A stretch of 64,000 nucleotides of DNA. It comes from Cricetomys ansorgei. Its lineage: Eukaryota; Chordata; Mammalia; Rodentia; Nesomyidae. The notes under the pieces were generated by a model, which had not been told where the DNA came from, ran no database searches, and saw only the letters and a list, made by a program, of their open reading frames with translations. Numbering within the stretch: the first letter of the stretch is position 1; each line of letters opens with the position of its first letter. The position numbers were made by a program, and so were the translations under genes. The stretch lies in contig JAMJFZ010000242.1 in NCBI GenBank assembly GCA_026225945.1, positions 6,045,501 through 6,109,500 of the forward strand, read 5' to 3'. Shown piece after piece: positions 58,664-64,000 of this stretch.

Positions 58664-58905
58664 GTGGGGAGCACTGGAGACATGACTCAGTGTTTAAGAG
58701 CACTTGTTGTTCTTTCAATGACATAGGTTCAATTCCAAGCACCTGCTTGGCAATTCACAACTATCTGTGACTTCAGTTCCAGAATATCCAAAGCCTTCAC
58801 CTGACCTTCACCGGCACCAGGCATTCACTTGATGAACATACACACGTGCAGGCAAAACACTCCCACAAATAAAAAAGTAAATTGTTCCTTCTAAAAAAAA
58901 AAGTA
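58664..58905 (+). mobile_element. B2 SINE
   Basis: 'ggagacatgactcagtgttt' (A-box region), 'ataggttcaattccaagcac' (B-box region), 'caattcacaactatctgtga', 'gtgcaggcaaaacactccca' and a terminal A run. Confidence 0.88.
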
Positions 58906-59099
58906 ACAAACATTGCAGTGCATGGCATGGGATACTGTTCATTTATCAATTTGTTACTTTATTCATTTGTTTTAAAAGTATTGATTGAGTTCTTATGAGT
59001 TCCAAACAGACTTAATTTCCAGTTCTTATGAAGTTTGACTCTATTGGGAGAAGGTAGATATTAAACACAGAAGTTTATAGGCCAGGAGTCAATACCTAT
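58906..59099. other. unassigned; possibly an ancient interspersed repeat
   Basis: 'attgattgagttcttatgag ... aagtttgactctattgggag' resembles an old mammalian repeat I cannot name. Confidence 0.3.
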
Positions 59100-59579
59100 G
59101 TCAATAAAACAAGAAACAGGGCAGAGAGTGATATATTTCTTACTGTATTTGATTTGTGCCTAATAACAGATCGTAAAAATAGGTGAGGCAAAAATGGACT
59201 AAACTTCAAGCAGAAATATAAATAATCCGTTCTTATATTTGGAGAGTTCAACAAGCATTTATGTCTATCATTATTTAACAGATCCAATTAAGATCCAGCA
59301 CCACTAAGGATAGAGTTGTGCCAATCCCCATCATCAACCAAGTGAATGTAATCACATTTATAGACCACGTTAGCCAACAGCCTCAGAATATACATCTTTC
59401 CTGAACTCACATGGAACATATACCAAGGACCGCATTCTGGTCCATAAAATACACCTCAACAAATAGAATAAGAAACACACACTGCATGTTCTTAGATTTC
59501 AGTGACATGGAACCAGAAGAAAACCAGAAAAATAATAAAATCTCAAAAATGTTTGTATAAACACACAAGAGTAAGCATG

Positions 59580-59646
<67 letters not shown>
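59580..59646. repeat. (TA)n tract inside L1
   Basis: About 33 TA units with one TACATA break. Confidence 0.97.
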
Positions 59647-59647
<1 letters not shown>

Positions 59648-59663
59648 CTATTTTAACCAGAAT

Positions 59664-59700
59664 TTAAAATAAAATAAAATAAAATAAAATAATAAATGAA
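59664..59700. repeat. (AAAAT)n tract inside L1
   Basis: Five AAAAT units followed by AATAAATGAATAAA. Confidence 0.93.
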
Positions 59701-60138
59701 TAAAATCTGTGAGGAACAGAGAAGTAATTCAGAGAGGGAATACATAGTATTGAGTTCATACATTGAAAAGGAGGAAGATATAGACTCAGAATATAAGATT
59801 CCTCCTTAAAAAACAAGCTACAAAAATACAACAGATCCTTAACACAGGAAAACAAGAGAATTAATAAAATTACAGCAAGAATCAGTAAAACTGATACTGA
59901 GAAAATAAAGAAAACCAAGAGCTGGCTCTCAGAGAAAAAACCAAACAACAGTGGCAACAGAGTAGCAACCGGTGCACAACTAGTCAGGAAAGAGGCAGGC
60001 AGACCAGAGCACTAACTAGCACAACTAGCCAAGAAAGATGTAAGCAGACCAAAGCACTAATCAAAGATTAGGCATCACCTGGCTCTGTTGTGCAATGGAA
60101 AGTGTTTTCTAGACAAAAATGGGTCATCATACACACAT

Positions 60139-60262
60139 GAACACACACACACACACATATATATATGTATATAAATGTATATAAATACACACATATATAT
60201 GTATATGTATACACACATATATGTCATATATATATACATATACACATATATATGTGTATGAA
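60139..60262. repeat. compound (CA)n / TATATG tract inside L1
   Basis: ACACAC followed by TATATATG, ACACATAT and CATATATA units with several small palindromes. The Ile/Tyr/Cys-rich minus frame here is an artefact. Confidence 0.93.
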
Positions 60263-63182
60263 GAATAAATAATTTGAATAGACATTTCTATTAAAGGAAT
60301 TAAATTTAGAATTACTATCTCTCCCAATCAGAGAGGATAAGACTCACTTGTCACTGAATGACATCAGAAATTTGTGGAAGAAATGGTACCTGTTCTCTAC
60401 ATGTGCCAAAATCAGCAGAAGAAAGAACCTTCTTGGTTGTTTCAATGATGCCAAAATAACCCTTGTTACCCAAGATAGATAATCCAAACTAGTACAGAAA
60501 ATGCAAAGTTCAGATAAAGACCTCTTATGAAGAAAGATTCAATAATCCTGAAAAAAAATAGTAAATGAAATCCAAATGTATACAACAAAAAGTCTAAGTG
60601 GAGTCCTCTAATGACAAGTAGGCTACAAGAGAAAAAAAGAAAGTAATCATATTGAAAGATGCAGACAATGTATTTGGCAAAGATCTTTGCTGATTCATGA
60701 CTGAACCTCCACCAGTAAGTGGAAATAGAGAAGGAACTTCCTCATCCTGATAAAATGACATCCTCAAAAAGTCTGTGTCTTTTGTTATCATACTTAATGG
60801 TTACAAAACTAGATGCTGGTCCCTAAGGCAGGCAACAAGACAAGGTTGTTTCACCTCACAACTCCTCTTCAACACCAGGCCAAAAGTTCTATGTCATGCA
60901 ATAAGATAAAAAAAAAAAAAAGAAAGAAAAAAGGAAATGAAAAGCATATAGCTTGTAATGAAGAAATAAACTCTTGTTCATTCACACATGACATAAGTGT
61001 GTGTGTTTGTGCGTGTAAGGAACCAATAGAATCCTAGCAGAGCTAATAAGAGAATATAAAAATGTTACAATATCGAAGACTAAAACATAAAAGCCACTTT
61101 CCTGTATAAAATAAATGGACTATCAGAATTTAAATAAAAAAGACTATCATTTGTAGTAGCACTAATTGAAAATAGACCTTAAGAAATGTTGAACATCTTC
61201 AGGAAGAAAGTGCTAAGCTCAGGTGAAATAAAGTGAAGCTTAGTATTTGTCAATTTACAGGTATCCCGTGTTGTGAATAGCAAGAATCAAGATTGTTAAG
61301 ATGCCAGATTCTCTCTGCTTGATCAACAGATTCAACACAAACCAAATAAAAACCCCCGTGAGCTGTTGTTTGGATTTCAACAAAAAGATTGTTAAGTTTA
61401 TATGGCAAGGCAAAAAACTCAATAGTCAATTCTAAGTACCAATAATGAAAATGAAGAGCAAGGTCACAAGTCCCTAACCCCAAATTTACAATAGTCTGCA
61501 ATTATCAAGACAATAGAGAGTGCAAACAGATATATAGAACATAACACAGTGCTGGAAAACTAAGCCAGACATAGATAGCCAACCAAAGTTTGATCTAACA
61601 GCAAATGATACAGTATCTTTTTCAACAGATAATGCAACATCCGCGTGCAAAAGCAATAGAAAGGATGAAGGAAGGGGAGGAAAGGGAGGCAGGGAGGGAA
61701 GAAAAGAAAGACTACACAATTGACTAAAAAACTGCAATGTAAAATGAAAAATTACAAAACACCCATTGAGAAAATCTGGGTGAGTTTGTGTTGATTATAT
61801 ATATTCTTAAGACATAATGCCAAAAGTGCCTTTGTCAGATCCCTAATAAACTTAGAGCAGTAGAAGTTCATTATCTTTTTTATAAGCTTATGCCTATGAG
61901 TTGCTAGGAGAATGAGAAACAAATTACAAAGTAGAATAAAATGTAAAATGTATCTAATGGAAACGTATTTGTAAAATATACAAAGAACATTACAAATGCA
62001 GTACAAAACAATAACAACAAAAATTAAACAGGGACAAAGATGGAAGGCATTTGGATAGCAAGTTAGCATGCAAGCATATATTTGGCATCGTGTGCCACTA
62101 GAGAACCACAGTGAATTACTTCTAAATCCCCACAGATGGATGAACTTAAGCAAGCAACTGACCCTACTAAGTGCTAGTGAGGATATAGGGCAACAGGAAC
62201 TCAGTCCTTGTTGCTAGGATGAAGAAAGGTGTAGTCATCTTTTAAAAGCTTGCTGATTTCATAAGAAACCAATATGATCTTATTATTCAAATGTGTCCTA
62301 GACATTTAGTAAAATGAGTTAAAACTACACATATACATTCATGCATGTGCACACAATCACGTGGAATACACAGGAATGTTTTTAACTTTATATTCCCAAC
62401 TGGAAGCAACGAAGTTTCTCTTCAAGGGGTGTGTTGAAAAAGAAACTATGGTCTATTCACAAAACAGACTTTATGGACTATTGTGTCAAGATTAAGGAGC
62501 TCTTGAACCACACGCAGTCTTTGAAATAGCATGGAGAAAATGTAAACGCATATTGCTAAGTGGAAAAAGAATCTGACATGCCAACTATTATACAATTCTA
62601 ACTTTCTAACATTTTGAACAAAAAAACAGTGATTATTTTCTAGGATTTATTCATGTTTTTAAGGATATATTTGATGAAATTGCTATTATTAAAAAGTTGA
62701 TAATTTTTTAAAAATGAAAATGTTTAAATTATCACTAAGACTATTGGTGGAAGCCAGGCTGTTTGAGTAGCACAAAGATGTAGCAGGAAGCATCAGGAGT
62801 AGATTATGAATGTTTAGCTGTTTAGATGAAACTCACAATGGGGACAAGGATAGAGTCTGTTCATACTTGGAATTTGAAAACCAAAGATTTGATGATAAAC
62901 AGCATAGGCAGTGTGGAAGAAAGGAAGTACCTGAAGATGAATGGAAAACAAATTACTGTGTGCAGAAGGGTGGGTCCCCGAGCCTTTGTGCTCTTATGGA
63001 TATCTGTATTAATTCTGAAAATGTACATTACAAATTTAAATAAGCAATTGTTATTTGTTGGGATATAATAACATATTGGGTAATATGAGGATGCCTTGCT
63101 TTTCATTTCATTACGAAATACCTGTACTCCAATTTTATAATTTATTTATTTTTAAGAATAAAAGAAAAATGTTAAAAAAAAA

Positions 63183-63540
63183 TTTTGAGGCAGAGTGTCA
63201 TAGGTCAATTCCCACACTCTAGGAATCAGGTGACAGCTATTAGAAACTGAGCCCTGGCGGCTTGTGATGCTATTTGCAGATGGAAGACTAACTCATAAGA
63301 ACCCATGCTACATTACCCAAATAGACAGTCACCAGAAAAATAACCCAACACTGCAAAATTCTGCACTTCCCACACCTTAACCATTATAATTGAATTGCCA
63401 CCCATGCTTGGGGTCCGATCCCTTCTCTAGGACTTGCCTCTGCTCTTTTGCAGTATACTTCAATGAATTCCTTGCCTGTACTTGCCTCAATAAATTCTTT
63501 TTATTGCCACACACATTCTGTATGTCTTTTCACAGAACAG
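63183..63540 (+). mobile_element. possible LTR 3' half
   Basis: Follows the A-rich L1 end. 'gctcttttgcagtatacttc' then AATAAA at 63489-63494 and 'tctttttattgccacacaca' look like a U3/R/U5 boundary of an ERV1-type LTR. No duplication or clear TG start was found. Confidence 0.35.
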
Positions 63541-64000
63541 AAAGTAATATAAAAACTGTTCACAATTGGTTATGTAGGGGGGATATCTGCAGTTCTGAGA
63601 GGATGCCAGCATTGTTTTATCGCCTCTGTACCCTGGTTTTACATTTCTATAACTCGGGTTACTAAAATTATGCATACTTATGTATATATACATATAGTGT
63701 ATAAGTATGCCATTACAAAATAATTTTGAATATCATAATTTTCAACTATATTCAATGAGTGAAAAAAAAATCACTGCCTGGTAGTTTGAGCCCAGACTCA
63801 TAGAGCCCAACACATTGAAGTCTGAGTGCCAATCTCTGTGTGCCCCTGTTGCACAGGAACAATGAGGATCTACAGAGAGAAATAGTGCGTTTGGAGTAGG
63901 GCATGAAGATGCATAGAGATTCCAGCCACTGTGGAACAGAGCAGGACTGCAGACATCTGTCATTATGGTTGGTTTATCACAGAGGTCCAGATGGAATGAA
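63541..64000. other. unassigned sequence with a small hairpin
   Basis: GCATACTTAT (63672-63681) and ATAAGTATGC (63701-63710) form a perfect 10 bp inverted repeat with a 19 nt AT-rich loop. No gene or repeat recognised. Confidence 0.5.

Larger units (their letters stand above)
59100..63182 (+). mobile_element. ancient L1 (L1M-like), ORF2 to 3' end
   Basis: ORF2 sequence on the plus strand in correct order: 'actcacatggaacatatacc' (after the endonuclease region), 'aaaaccaagagctggctctc', 'aaggttgtttcacctcacaa' (reverse transcriptase), 'tcaagattgttaagatgcca', 'tatatggcaaggcaaa', then 'caactggaagcaacgaagtt' and 'aagtggaaaaagaatctgac' of the 3' end, closing with an A-rich stretch at 63164-63182. 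All frames are broken by stops and indels. It is much more diverged than the Lx-like copy at 51-57 kb. Confidence 0.75.

Overview
The window is nuclear DNA of a muroid rodent. It is dense in B1, B2/B3, B4 and ID-type SINEs, rodent Lx-type LINE-1, MaLR/ERV-like LTRs and long (TG)n, (TA)n and (TAA)n tracts, and it is AT-rich and poor in CpG. I could not settle the genus. No multi-exon gene, rRNA, tRNA, CRISPR or prokaryotic feature is visible. It reads as a gene-poor intergenic or intronic stretch, and nearly all open frames longer than 60 codons are chance frames or lie inside repeats.

Layout. 0-6 kb: a roughly 2.1 kb rodent LTR-like composite, then two solo LTRs of one 335 bp family. 6-13 kb: SINEs, then an old minus-strand L1 split by a composite SINE whose tail has grown into a roughly 770 bp interrupted TG array. 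13-24 kb: mostly unassigned single-copy sequence with a few SINEs, one MLT1-like LTR and an inverted pair of related segments. 24.1-25.1 kb: a 1,047 bp solo LTR bounded by a perfect 6 bp target duplication. 26-34 kb: a compound AT/TG tract with a perfect hairpin, a MIR, a small CpG-rich patch behind a TATA box, and two more copies of the 0-6 kb composite. 34-40 kb: repeat-poor DNA that includes the best coding candidate in the window, a minus-strand terminal exon (38240-38479), with a decayed in-frame duplicate 1.3 kb away. 40-50 kb: a 545 bp solo LTR, old L1 fragments and B1s. 51-57.2 kb: a nearly whole but rearranged minus-strand Lx-like L1, interrupted by the third copy of the 335 bp LTR. 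57-64 kb: a composite SINE split by another LTR, a B2, and an ancient plus-strand L1 of about 4 kb.

Nothing here acts as a pathway. The history is one of layered insertion: old L1M/MIR/MLT1, then Lx L1 and SINEs, then ERV LTRs that recombined to solo form, with microsatellites growing from SINE tails. The non-repeat signals worth testing are the duplicated exon, a coding-like or conserved-looking patch at 27.3-27.5 kb, a TATA plus CpG patch at 28.5-28.8 kb, and three TAATTA cores spaced exactly 10 bp apart at 45.25 kb. Repeat family names are from memory of consensus sequences and were not checked against a library.
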